NCBI RefSeq assembly: GCF_001542915.1
Contig: NZ_LNNH01000012.1
Coordinates: 238,757-302,756 of the forward strand
Direction of reading: 5' to 3'
DNA from: Peribacillus simplex
GTDB taxonomy: Bacteria; Bacillota; Bacilli; Bacillales; DSM-1321
DNA length: 64,000 nucleotides
The notes beneath the pieces are model-generated. The model did not search any database. It had not been told where the DNA came from and saw nothing but the letters and a program-made list of their open reading frames with translations. The position numbers and the translations under genes are program-made. Positions 45,322-53,709 of the stretch are shown here, piece by piece. Position 1 is the stretch's first letter; each line of letters opens with the position of its first letter.

Positions 45322-45603
45322 CTACTTTCTCCCTTTTTTAAAAGATGCTATAAGGAGGTTTAAAAAGAAGTGTATGATTAACCCAACTACGAAACTAAGG
45401 ATACACCCAAATATAGTTGCTTCAGATGAAAATGTTTGATTCTTTATCTCTATTATGTATAAGTACTCTCCGACCAAGGCAGGACTTGAAAAGATATTTG
45501 TATAACCCATTAGCATCAAAATTATTGGACTTACAAATACAATAAATAGATATAAAAACGCAAAAACAATCCCACTCGATATTGATTTTAAAATATTTAT
45601 CAT
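45322..45603 (-). CDS. Small membrane protein of the peptide-ABC-M50 cluster
   Basis: A 93-aa protein with two or three strongly hydrophobic segments (about 8-32 and 62-85) and a basic C-terminal tail ending KKGRK. I do not recognise it. It is the last gene of the AT-rich cluster, starting 1 nt after the M50 stop. A small cationic membrane protein in such a cluster could be an immunity protein, but this is inference. Confidence 0.6.
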   Translation of the reverse strand: MINILKSISSGIVFAFLYLFIVFVSPIILMLMGYTNIFSSPALVGEYLYIIEIKNQTFSSEATIFGCILSFVVGLIIHFFLNLLIASFKKGRK

Positions 45604-45966
45604 CTAATTCCCCTTCCATTCTTTAACTGCATTAATTATATTTCTACCATCAGGAAATCTAGGATGAAGCATAGTTAAATTTACAAATCTTAGTAATGTA
45701 AATAATTTTGTAAATTGGTTGTTTATAATAAATATTAAAATGAGTGATAGCAATACAGGAAGAATCGGACCTGAAACTGCAACTAAAATATTTTTGGACT
45801 GTTTTGTGAATTTTTCATGAACAACGTAGAAGTATTTAATATTCCATTCGAATCTTAAATGATAAAAAGGTTTAGACTCTGTCACATTAAATATCATAAT
45901 AGCAACAATATGACCTAGTTCATGTATAAGAAACACTAATAAAAAAGCACAGATAAACTCAATCAT
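45604..45966 (-). CDS. Miniature M50 site-2-protease-like metalloprotease
   Basis: A 120-aa membrane protein with the zinc motif FLIHELGHIVA in its first helix (about residues 11-20) and a second metal motif HPRFPDGRNI near residue 105, as in site-2-type intramembrane proteases. It is reduced to about three helices. ATG 45966 overlaps the permease stop (ATGA), giving coupling; a longer upstream reading frame overlaps the permease and is not used. It may process the 90-aa peptide encoded at the head of the cluster. Confidence 0.75.
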   Translation of the reverse strand: MIEFICAFLLVFLIHELGHIVAIMIFNVTESKPFYHLRFEWNIKYFYVVHEKFTKQSKNILVAVSGPILPVLLSLILIFIINNQFTKLFTLLRFVNLTMLHPRFPDGRNIINAVKEWKGN

Positions 45967-47363
45967 ATAAGAATAGGTTTCCTTAAATAGAGTCCCATAA
46001 TAATCAAAAATATTATAATAGAAAATCCTGTATATACTAATTGAATATAAATTTCTAATATGAAAGTTTGCTGAATAATAAAGTCGAAAATATTTACACA
46101 TGCTAATAAAAATATAACAATGAAAATTTTATTAAAATCATCAATCTTGATAAGAAAACTTACTAGAATGGAGAACATTGTAATAAACATGATTGAAAAA
46201 AGGGCACCATATAGATTTCCCATTTCTACTCCAAATAGGAAATAGGATAATAATAGAAAAAGGTAATAGCTAAAGCAATTAACAATATAACTAATTATTA
46301 CTCTTGTAGTAAAGTAAGGGTTTTTTTGGATATTTAAATTATATATTGCAATTTTATACTCTTTGAAGTGCATTCCAACCGTTAACGGTATCATAACCAA
46401 GATTTCTTTTAGCCCAAATTGTGTAATAAAAGAAAAAACCAAAAAGAAGTTATTTGCATCAAATATAAAGTAGGTACCCGTAGCCATCCCAATTAAGATA
46501 CAAAATACCAATCCTTGTTCTTTAAAGATTTGATTGCGAGTAAAGTTTATCCATTCAACATTCATCTGAAGTGAGTACTCATTATTAGTAAAAATACTTT
46601 TACTTTTATACTTTCTAACTAATCTACTTTCATTTTTTTGTTTTAAAATACTCATCAAATATCCAGTTGAAATCCTTCTAAATATAACTAGTAAGATAAA
46701 ACTCAAGAATAATAAAAGAGAAAAATAAAAACCGAGATGTTCCTCGAGAAAATTTTTCCAATATCTTTCTCCTAGGCTTATAGAACCAAAAAGGATAGTA
46801 ATTAATGCTATTGAACTTCCATATAAATTTTCTTTATCTTTATTTAAATACTTCATTAATAAAAAATTAGCGAGCATCCAAACAGTCATAGCAAAAATAA
46901 ATAAGAAGGATATTGTTAATAACAGTAATAATAGGGAAGAAAGATTTATTGTCATACCTTTAATCACCATAGCCAATAATAATGGAAAAAAGGAAAATAA
47001 CATGATTAATATGGAGAAAAGATATGTATGCACTAAGCTGCCCAATACCAACTCATATGCTTTAATAGAAGTGTTCATATAAAAAAAGATATAATTTCCA
47101 TGCTTCAATTTGTTTCTTGTAAATACCAAACAAAAACAAATAACGACTGTCCAAACCTTAATAACATTTATAAACATAGTTACTATATTAAAATCAATTT
47201 CTATTAATGTTTTTATAGTTAATGTAACATATACTGCATACATCAAAAGTAGGCCTATAACAATTGCCAAAATTAATGTGGTATACTTTTGTATTAACTC
47301 TTTTACCTTATGTATAATTCTTGGAGTTTCTATTTTCTGTACTACTTGAATGATCCATGTCAT
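45963..47363 (-). CDS. Large ABC-type permease of the peptide cluster
   Basis: A 466-aa very hydrophobic protein with about twelve predicted helices in two halves separated by a polar stretch (about 215-260), so it is likely a dimer-like single-chain permease. No known family motif is visible. The start ATG 47363 has GAGGAG 7 nt upstream, although it overlaps the ATPase gene by 56 nt. It pairs with the ATPase at 47308-48105. AT-rich codon use differs from the core genes. Confidence 0.75.
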   Translation of the reverse strand: MTWIIQVVQKIETPRIIHKVKELIQKYTTLILAIVIGLLLMYAVYVTLTIKTLIEIDFNIVTMFINVIKVWTVVICFCLVFTRNKLKHGNYIFFYMNTSIKAYELVLGSLVHTYLFSILIMLFSFFPLLLAMVIKGMTINLSSLLLLLLTISFLFIFAMTVWMLANFLLMKYLNKDKENLYGSSIALITILFGSISLGERYWKNFLEEHLGFYFSLLLFLSFILLVIFRRISTGYLMSILKQKNESRLVRKYKSKSIFTNNEYSLQMNVEWINFTRNQIFKEQGLVFCILIGMATGTYFIFDANNFFLVFSFITQFGLKEILVMIPLTVGMHFKEYKIAIYNLNIQKNPYFTTRVIISYIVNCFSYYLFLLLSYFLFGVEMGNLYGALFSIMFITMFSILVSFLIKIDDFNKIFIVIFLLACVNIFDFIIQQTFILEIYIQLVYTGFSIIIFLIIMGLYLRKPILI

Positions 47364-48105
47364 TTATTATCTCCTCTATATACTGATAGTATTCTTTATT
47401 AGCGCCTCTATATACTTCTTCTAAAGACAAACCTGTGAAACGTTCTTCAACTTCCTCCCTGTTCATGTTTATGATTATTTTTCCATCTCTTAAGATTATG
47501 AGCCTATTAAATAATTCTTGGCCGAAGTCCAAATTATGTGTAGAAAGAAGGATTCCAACACCTTGCGATTTTAGTTTTCCTAATACCCTCTTTAAAATAA
47601 TAATCATATCTGGATCAAGTCCATTTGTAGGTTCATCGAATACAACATATTCGCTTTTTCTACACAGTTGAGATACTATCTGTGTTTTCTTTTGATTTCC
47701 ATGTGATAATTGGATAATGGGTATATGTAAATATTTATCTAGCTCAAATATTCTAATTAATTGATTCAAAAATTCTTTGTTTTCACTTTGATTAAAAGAA
47801 CTTTGTACTAAATCAAAATACTCCATTGGTGTTAAATAATTCAACAATGAAATATCATCGGGTATATAAGCCATATTCTTTTTAAAAAGATCTACATCAC
47901 CTTGTAATTGAAAACAAATTTTGTGATCATCCAGTTTAACATTTCCATTAATATTTAATAATCCAAATAGAGATTTTATGATTGTTGTTTTTCCTGCACC
48001 ATTATGACCTAAAAGAAGGGTAGCTTCCCCTTTTTTTATTTCAACAGGAATATCAATTAATTCAAATGATTCAAACCTTTTTTCTTTTATATATAATGAA
48101 ATCAT
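47308..48105 (-). CDS. ABC transporter ATPase of the peptide cluster
   Basis: A 265-aa ABC ATPase: Walker A GHNGAGKTTIIKSL (about 33-46), an unusual signature LSHGNQKKTQIV in place of LSGGQ (about 140), Walker B YVVFDEPTNGLD (about 160) and the H-loop STHNLDF. The D-loop sequence suggests a CcmA/lantibiotic-export-type protein. It follows the peptide gene after a strong hairpin and overlaps the permease gene. The substrate is likely the 90-aa peptide or its product. Confidence 0.85.
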   Translation of the reverse strand: MISLYIKEKRFESFELIDIPVEIKKGEATLLLGHNGAGKTTIIKSLFGLLNINGNVKLDDHKICFQLQGDVDLFKKNMAYIPDDISLLNYLTPMEYFDLVQSSFNQSENKEFLNQLIRIFELDKYLHIPIIQLSHGNQKKTQIVSQLCRKSEYVVFDEPTNGLDPDMIIILKRVLGKLKSQGVGILLSTHNLDFGQELFNRLIILRDGKIIINMNREEVEERFTGLSLEEVYRGANKEYYQYIEEIINDMDHSSSTENRNSKNYT

Positions 48106-48136
48106 AAATTCTCCCCTATTTAGGCTATTGTTTCAA

Positions 48137-48170
48137 CCTTAGGATTGTCAAACACTCGACAACCCTAAGG
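48137..48170 (-). terminator. Strong intercistronic hairpin between peptide and ABC genes
   Basis: Minus-strand CCTTAGGGTTGTC and GACAATCCTAAGG form a 13-bp stem with one G-U pair and an 8-nt loop, but no T-run. Such a hairpin after a small precursor gene commonly acts as a partial terminator or mRNA stabiliser. Confidence 0.7.
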
Positions 48171-48176
48171 CTCCAC

Positions 48177-48449
48177 TTAACCACATTTGATTTTAATATA
48201 AAGTCCTGACATTTTAAATTCACCTAAAAATTTCGAGCCACTTCCATAGGTTTTACACGCCCAGATTAATGCTGCCACACTAGCAACTCCTAAAATAATT
48301 AAAAGAACTACAATCCAAAATGCATTTTTTTGAGTAGTCACAGATTTTTTTAACTCTTCTTGTGAATGAGCGACATTTTGAAAAAAATTCATAACCAAAA
48401 GATATAACTGCATAGATAAATTGTTAGCGAAATTTAGAGTAGATAACAT
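48177..48449 (-). CDS. Putative peptide precursor / membrane peptide
   Basis: A 90-aa protein with an excellent AAAGGAGG site 7-8 nt before ATG. It has an amphipathic N-terminal region (about 1-27), a polar linker, one strong hydrophobic segment (about 44-69, ending WAC) and a basic C-terminal tail containing a second Cys (penultimate IKCG), giving a Cys-X22-Cys pair. It resembles no bacteriocin or pheromone I recognise. Heading an ABC-M50 operon it is the likely substrate: a cleaved C-terminal peptide, or a holin-like toxin. No modifying enzyme is adjacent. Confidence 0.7.
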   Translation of the reverse strand: MLSTLNFANNLSMQLYLLVMNFFQNVAHSQEELKKSVTTQKNAFWIVVLLIILGVASVAALIWACKTYGSGSKFLGEFKMSGLYIKIKCG

Positions 48450-48550
48450 TTTTTCCCTCCTTTCAATTAGATTTGTTGTGACAGTTCATTAATTATTTTG
48501 GTAAGTAGATTAATGAATAAATAAATTTAAAGACTCCAAAAATTATAAAG

Positions 48551-48569
48551 TCTTATGTTAGCAACATAA
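48551..48569. promoter_or_regulatory. Palindrome over the probable peptide-cluster promoter
   Basis: CTTATGTT-AGC-AACATAAG has 8-bp perfect arms. On the minus strand it directly precedes tataat (48544-48549 region), so it occupies the -35/spacer zone about 100 nt before the peptide gene. Inverted words TTTTGGTA and TACCAAAA flank it at 48494 and 48575. It is a candidate operator. Confidence 0.5.
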
Positions 48570-49174
48570 GAAACTACCAAAATATACATGTAACCACCCA
48601 ACAGGTATATAGTACCATATTTTACAATAAATTGTTACATAAATGATATATTTTACCTAAATTTCAATTATAATCCCAATAAACTTAACAGCTTTTATTT
48701 TATTTGGTTTTTGAATTAAAAATGAATATTAGTTACAAAGGAATAAGAGAAAAGATATTGGAGGAATCATTTCTAAGTAACGTGAGGTTCATAGATTTAG
48801 AGTATTCTTCAAATAAATATATCCGGAATGCTTTATCATTTTTATATCTCAAGCTTAAGAGAATTATTAATACATTCAACAGATCGCGTAAGAGAATATA
48901 CTGTTACTCGAAATATAATTAATAATTTATTGTTCAAAAATTTGTCCGGCACTTCAATTCTCATATTGTCTTGAAATGAAACCTTATTTGCGTGGATATT
49001 CTTTAGATGCTGTCAGATAAAAAGAGCTTATGATTATTTACATATCATCATAAAAGTTGGGGAAACTCATTACAGGCAGTATATGTTTATACTTTTTTAA
49101 AAAAAATGTTTCACCCTGTCCTACCCGGGTATATAAATACTGTAAGACATTCTCAACCAAAGGAGATGATGTGC

Positions 49175-49246
49175 ATGAGTACAATCAGAAGCCAATGGAA
49201 CAAGGAGAATGACGCAGCGGTGTTTAGTCCCGGTGATCAGCGTTAG
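49175..49246 (+). CDS. Truncated microprotein, first copy
   Basis: ATG with AAAGGAG about 12 nt upstream encodes 23 residues beginning MSTIRSQWNKENDAAVFSPG and stops at TAG 49244. It is a near copy of the N-terminal half of the following 46-aa product (RWNPENDEAIFSPGDQ shared pattern), so it is a truncated or partial duplicate. Confidence 0.5.
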   Translation: MSTIRSQWNKENDAAVFSPGDQR

Positions 49247-49321
49247 AGTCAATTGAAGCGTTAGATGCTAATCAAAATGGGAATTACTACTCTTCTCATC
49301 CAAAGGAGGAAGATACTGATC

Positions 49322-49462
49322 ATGAGTATTTACAGCCGATGGAATCCAGAGAATGATGAAGCGATTTTCAGTCCAGGTGATCAGCAGCCATTCAGTACGC
49401 TCATACGAGTAGATTCCGAAAAACACACAAAAAAAATGGACAACACACTTGAATATGAATGA
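49322..49462 (+). CDS. Microprotein of the WN-END-SPGDQ type, second copy
   Basis: A 46-aa soluble polar protein starting MSIYSRWNPENDEAIFSPGD, with GGAGG about 12 nt upstream in the same arrangement as the truncated copy at 49175. No domain is recognised. Its terminator follows at 49511. A role is unknown; the tandem copies argue that the family is real. It has no signal peptide or cysteines. Confidence 0.55.
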   Translation: MSIYSRWNPENDEAIFSPGDQQPFSTLIRVDSEKHTKKMDNTLEYE

Positions 49463-49510
49463 CATGGCACCGTACTGAATGAAATTTAGTCGAAGCAGTA
49501 ATATACAGAA

Positions 49511-49541
49511 AAAGGATGGAGCGAATGCTCCATCCTTTTTT
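49511..49541 (+). terminator. Terminator after the microprotein gene
   Basis: The stem aaaggatggagc / gctccatccttttt with a 4-nt loop and T-run lies 50 nt after the 46-aa ORF. Confidence 0.88.
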
Positions 49542-49925
49542 CTTGTGCGCACTGCAGGCATACGGCGCATTTGTTACACGTGAAACACTTTCCTTGTGGC
49601 CGCATTCACGATCCTGACAGACAAGCATTTCCCCCTTTTCATTATTCACTACACGCATCAGCCTGCCACATGATCTTGCTTGCATTTCTGGCGCATATCG
49701 TCAATGAAAACCTGTTTGGCAAGAATTCCTTTTGCAATCGCCGTTAGCTTTTGCTCCTCCTGTGCCGTCTAAGCAGGCGACCTCAGGTCTTCAGGCGCCA
49801 ACTCGAGGAGTTGCTTTCCTTTTGAATTTACGTGAAGGCCCTTCCCTCTCTTTTCGACCAAGAAGCTTTCGAACAGTTGCCACTGTCCCGATCCCGGCGG
49901 CTTCGTTTCAAGGGCTCAAATGAAC
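49535..49925 (-). pseudogene. topB remnant (C-terminal part, several stops and a frameshift)
   Basis: On the minus strand the translation matches the intact TopB nearby in successive pieces: F-E-S-F-L-V-E-K-R-G, HVNSKGKQLLELAPEDLRSP, then a stop (49769-49771), EEQKLTAIAKGILAKQVFID, a stop and frame change, and VCQDRECGH with RVTNA from the zinc-finger region. This corresponds to roughly residues 510-640 of the 730-aa protein. The remnant lies only about 70 nt upstream of the intact topB but in the opposite orientation, implying an inversion or replacement. Confidence 0.88.
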
Positions 49926-49995
49926 TGTATAGGCCATTCCTGCCTTGAAATTATGTTATATTAGACGGAAATAGTTAGTAAGGGAGTTTGAACAA

Positions 49996-52188
49996 ATGTC
50001 AAAAAGTGTGGTAATTGCTGAAAAGCCTTCAGTTGCACGTGATATTGCGAATGTATTGAAGTGTAATAAAAAAGGAAATGGATTTTTAGAAGGCGATAAG
50101 TATATCGTTACGTGGGCATTAGGTCATCTGGTTACTCTAGCAGATCCAGAGGCATACGATATGAAATATAAAACATGGAAGCTGGAAGACCTGCCTATGC
50201 TTCCTGAAAGCATGAAGCTAGTTGTCATGAAACAAACCGGAAAGCAATTCAACGCAGTTAAAACGCAATTGACTCGCAATGATGTGAATGAAATAATCGT
50301 GGCGACTGATGCGGGGAGAGAAGGAGAATTAGTTGCACGATGGATCATCGAGAAAACAAAAGTGAATAAGCCCATCAAACGTCTCTGGATTTCTTCCGTA
50401 ACGGATAAAGCAATTAAGGATGGATTCAATAACTTAAAGCCTGGTAAAGAGTATGAAGACTTATATACTTCTGCAGTAGCACGTTCGGAAGCGGATTGGT
50501 ATATCGGTTTAAATGCAACCCGTGCCTTAACGACAAAATTCAATGCGCAATTAAACTGTGGACGCGTTCAGACACCGACGGTTGCAATGGTTGCAGCACG
50601 CGAAGAGGAAATTGCGAATTTCAAACCGCAAACCTATTATGGAATCGAAGCCCAAACGGATGGACTTAAATTAACGTGGCAAGATGAAAATGGAAATAGC
50701 CGCAGCTTTAATAAAGAAAAGACCGATGCAATCGTGAAATCGCTTGGAAGTAAAGATGCGACTGTTGTTTCCATTGACCGCAAAGCAAAGAAAACATTCG
50801 CACCTGGTCTATATGATTTAACAGAGTTACAACGTGATGGGAATAAACTCTTTGGCTATTCTGCTAAAGAAACATTGAACATCATGCAAAAATTGTATGA
50901 GCATCACAAGGTCTTGACTTATCCGCGTACAGATTCACGATATATATCATCCGATATCGTCGGTACGCTTCCGGAGCGTTTAAAAGCCTGTGCCATAGGT
51001 GAATATCGTCCTCTTGCAAATAAGGTGTTGAATAAGCCTATTAAGACGTCAAAAGCATTTGTCGATGATAGTAAAGTCAGTGATCACCATGCCATTATTC
51101 CGACCGAGGGTTATGTGAATCTTTCAGCCTTCACTGACAAAGAACGCAAAATCTACGACCTTGTCGTGAAACGTTTCTTGGCAGTTTTATTCCCTGCGTT
51201 TGAATATGAGCAATTGACGGTGCAAACGAAAATTGGCGATCAAACGTTTATCGCTAGAGGAAAATCCGTGATTCATTCCGGCTGGAAAGAAGTTTATGCA
51301 AACCACTTTGATGATGAAGAATCAACAGAGGATGTAAAAGAGCAGCTATTGCCTCGTATGGAAAAAGACGATGTATTAAAGACAAAATTAATCACTCAAA
51401 CGTCAGGCCAAACAAAGCCACCAGCACGCTTTACGGAGGCGACTTTACTATCAGCAATGGAAAACCCTGCGAAATACATGAAAACAAACGATAAGAAGCT
51501 GGCAGACACGTTGAAATCAACGGGCGGACTTGGAACAGTCGCCACTCGTGCCGATATCATCGATAAGCTATTCAATTCGTTCTTATTCGAAAAACGCGGC
51601 GGCAAGGACATCCATATCACATCCAAGGGACGTCAGCTTTTGGATTTAGTGCCAGAAAAGCTGAAATCTCCTGCGACAACAGCTGAATGGGAACAAAAGC
51701 TCGAGCTAATCGCAAAAGGGAAACTGAAAAAAGACGTGTTCATCAATGAAATGAAAAATTACACAAAAGAGATTGTCAGTGCAATCAAAACGAGTGACAA
51801 AAAATATAAACACGACAATATCTCAACGAAATCTTGTCCAGACTGTGGTAAGCCCATGCTTGAAGTGAATAGTAAAAAAGGTAAAATGCTCGTCTGCCAA
51901 GATCGTGAATGCGGCCATAAAAAGAACGTCGCCCGTGTAACGAATGCACGCTGCCCGCAATGTAAAAAGAAAATGGAATTGCGTGGTGAAGGCGACGGTC
52001 AAATCTTCACATGTAAATGCGGATATCGCGAAAAACTGTCTGCTTTTGAAGCAAGACGGAAGAAAGAAACTGGCGGAAAAGTGGATAAACGTTCCGTACA
52101 AAAGTACTTAAAAGAGCAGGAAAAAGAAGCGGAACCGATTAATAATCCATTTGCGGATTTATTAAAAGGGTTTAATTTAGATAAATAA
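49996..52188 (+). CDS. topB: DNA topoisomerase III
   Basis: A 730-aa type IA topoisomerase that passes single strands and helps decatenate DNA. The N-terminal Toprim domain starts KSVVIAEKPSVARDIANVLK and has the acidic DAGREGELVARWI (about 103). The active tyrosine lies in TYPRTDSRYISSDIVG (about 315). The C-terminus has two zinc-binding units: CPDCGKPM...CQDRECGH and CPQCKKKM...CKCGY (about 610-680). AAGGGAG precedes the ATG. Intact, in contrast to the inverted remnant upstream. Confidence 0.95.
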   Translation: MSKSVVIAEKPSVARDIANVLKCNKKGNGFLEGDKYIVTWALGHLVTLADPEAYDMKYKTWKLEDLPMLPESMKLVVMKQTGKQFNAVKTQLTRNDVNEIIVATDAGREGELVARWIIEKTKVNKPIKRLWISSVTDKAIKDGFNNLKPGKEYEDLYTSAVARSEADWYIGLNATRALTTKFNAQLNCGRVQTPTVAMVAAREEEIANFKPQTYYGIEAQTDGLKLTWQDENGNSRSFNKEKTDAIVKSLGSKDATVVSIDRKAKKTFAPGLYDLTELQRDGNKLFGYSAKETLNIMQKLYEHHKVLTYPRTDSRYISSDIVGTLPERLKACAIGEYRPLANKVLNKPIKTSKAFVDDSKVSDHHAIIPTEGYVNLSAFTDKERKIYDLVVKRFLAVLFPAFEYEQLTVQTKIGDQTFIARGKSVIHSGWKEVYANHFDDEESTEDVKEQLLPRMEKDDVLKTKLITQTSGQTKPPARFTEATLLSAMENPAKYMKTNDKKLADTLKSTGGLGTVATRADIIDKLFNSFLFEKRGGKDIHITSKGRQLLDLVPEKLKSPATTAEWEQKLELIAKGKLKKDVFINEMKNYTKEIVSAIKTSDKKYKHDNISTKSCPDCGKPMLEVNSKKGKMLVCQDRECGHKKNVARVTNARCPQCKKKMELRGEGDGQIFTCKCGYREKLSAFEARRKKETGGKVDKRSVQKYLKEQEKEAEPINNPFADLLKGFNLDK

Positions 52189-52194
52189 TCATTT

Positions 52195-52246
52195 TTTGCC
52201 CTCCTCCCCCGAAAATGCGAATTTAGGGAGAGGGGGGCAAAAACAT
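52195..52246. terminator. Terminator after topB
   Basis: An imperfect hairpin of ttttttgccc.cctcccc with ggagaggggggcaaaaa lies 7 nt after the topB stop; its tails are T/A-rich on both strands. Confidence 0.65.
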
Positions 52247-52438
52247 CCAAATTAATTTCCCCAACCAAAACGAGACGATAACCAATTTTAAAATGCCCTG
52301 TCTAAGTCCATTTGAGATAAAGAAAGTATATAACCTTCGTAAAAGAGTGATATGGAAGCTCTACGAGGTGAAAGCTGCACGTACGGTGTGGAACAGGTTA
52401 AAAGATGAAAATTATAATTACAAAGTGTCAGTTTACGC

Positions 52439-53080
52439 CTATTTTACAGGCCTTAAGAAGAAAGAAACATTTTTATTAGTCGAAAATCCACTTTGGTTAA
52501 GTTCCAACCATGTATTCTCCTTCAGGTCAACTTCAAACTGATTGGCATCTCCAAAGGAGTCCCCTCCTATAATTTTTTGCAAATCATCAGATATGATTTG
52601 GAACCATGGATCTTCCTTTAACACTTCATCATTCCTGGTTTCATAAGTGATGATATACTCTCCGGCTTGTATTTGTTTACCGACTGTATAGAAACCGGAA
52701 TGATGTATTTCATAGGAATCACCCTCTTTACTAACTGGCGAAAAAGCTGATTTTTTAAGCTTGATTGTTCCTTTCCCAGTAACTTGTGCTATATTGCTAT
52801 CATAAAGTCTCAAACCTAAAAAATGATCACCATCGGAAAGTTCAGTCCCATTAAAATAATTATCACCATCGCTTGTCACGTCATAATATCCCTCTGGAAT
52901 ATCGTTTCCTATATGGAAGTTGCCTTGCGTGAGTCTGTATTCGATACCTCCCCCCTTGATTTTTTTTGTTTCAAGGTGTTCATTTGGCGTAAGAGATTTT
53001 ATGAATTCCGGTATGGATATGATGGTGAGTAAACATACAAATGTGATAACCAAAAAAATCATTTGAGATTTTCTCATCAT
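52439..53080 (-). CDS. Membrane-anchored protein with repeated G-x-Y/F-x-x-G-x-x-I-x-x-G-x-Y motif
   Basis: A 213-aa extracytoplasmic protein: N-terminal membrane helix (about 5-25), then two repeats of a beta-rich motif, QGNFHIGNDIPEGYYDVTSD (about 52-71) and SGFYTVGKQIQAGEYIITYE (about 125-144). The same motif pattern is common in secreted or lipoprotein modules of Gram-positive bacteria of unknown function. Its start overlaps the ATPase stop by 4 nt, so it is the last gene of the ABC operon and probably an accessory or immunity protein. Confidence 0.7.
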   Translation of the reverse strand: MMRKSQMIFLVITFVCLLTIISIPEFIKSLTPNEHLETKKIKGGGIEYRLTQGNFHIGNDIPEGYYDVTSDGDNYFNGTELSDGDHFLGLRLYDSNIAQVTGKGTIKLKKSAFSPVSKEGDSYEIHHSGFYTVGKQIQAGEYIITYETRNDEVLKEDPWFQIISDDLQKIIGGDSFGDANQFEVDLKENTWLELNQSGFSTNKNVSFFLRPVK

Positions 53081-53700
53081 GTTAACCGTCCATTACTAAT
53101 TTCTATAACTTCATCACAAATCGGGAAAACATCATCTTTATTATGAGTGGCAATTATGATGGTTGCTCCCCTCTCCCGTTCTTCTTGTAAAATATCAAGA
53201 ACTCGTTCCACACCTTTTTCATCAATTGCATTAGTCGGTTCATCCAATAAAATAATGTCAGGTTTCTCAAAGATAGCTTGTGCTATATTCAGTCGCTGCT
53301 TCATACCTAGAGAATATTTTCTTACTTTCAATGTACCGAACTGATCCAGCTCAAGTCTCTTTATGGCGTGTTGTATATCTTTGAGCGATGCTGTTTTCTT
53401 AATCGCAGCAAGAATTTTCAAATTAGTTTCGGCATCGAATTGGGGAAGCAACTCGAGATTTTCAATAATAATGCCAATACTCGGAGGAAATGAAATATCC
53501 TTATGCAATATCTTACCATCAATGGTTACACTGCCATCAGTTGGAATGATAAGTCCAGCTAGCGCCCGAAGCAACATGGTCTTACCAGATCCATTTTTTC
53601 CAACCAAACCATAAATTCTCCCTTTTTCGAAGGTGTACGAGATGCTTTGTAAAACATTATTTTTTTTTAACTTCTTTGATAAGTCATGGACTTCAATCAT
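53077..53700 (-). CDS. ABC transporter ATPase of the DUF2712 operon
   Basis: A 207-aa short ABC ATPase, of the type found with peptide-export or immunity permeases. Walker A GLVGKNGSGKTMLL (about 32-45), signature YSLGMKQRLNIAQAI (about 125) and Walker B IILLDEPTNAID (about 148) are intact. It serves the adjacent three permease genes and overlaps the downstream accessory protein. Confidence 0.88.
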   Translation of the reverse strand: MIEVHDLSKKLKKNNVLQSISYTFEKGRIYGLVGKNGSGKTMLLRALAGLIIPTDGSVTIDGKILHKDISFPPSIGIIIENLELLPQFDAETNLKILAAIKKTASLKDIQHAIKRLELDQFGTLKVRKYSLGMKQRLNIAQAIFEKPDIILLDEPTNAIDEKGVERVLDILQEERERGATIIIATHNKDDVFPICDEVIEISNGRLT

Positions 53701-53709
53701 TATAATTCC

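Noticed and set aside
48177-48449. Circular bacteriocin (AS-48/uberolysin type) precursor
   Set aside because: The sequence lacks the helical saposin-like core and the DUF95/SpoIIM membrane protein typical of those clusters is absent.
48704-48922. 72-aa (or 66-aa from 48722) AT-rich ORF between the peptide cluster and the microproteins
   Set aside because: No ribosome-binding site and no recognised similarity; the C-terminal part looks like out-of-frame basic sequence. It could be a gene remnant but is not supported.
49732-49923. 63-aa plus-strand ORF
   Set aside because: It is the antisense shadow of the topB remnant on the minus strand.
52293-52541. 82-aa ORF after topB (MPCLSPFEIKK...)
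   Set aside because: It runs antisense into the end of the anchored repeat protein and lacks a good ribosome site; perhaps a mobile-element scrap, not provable.
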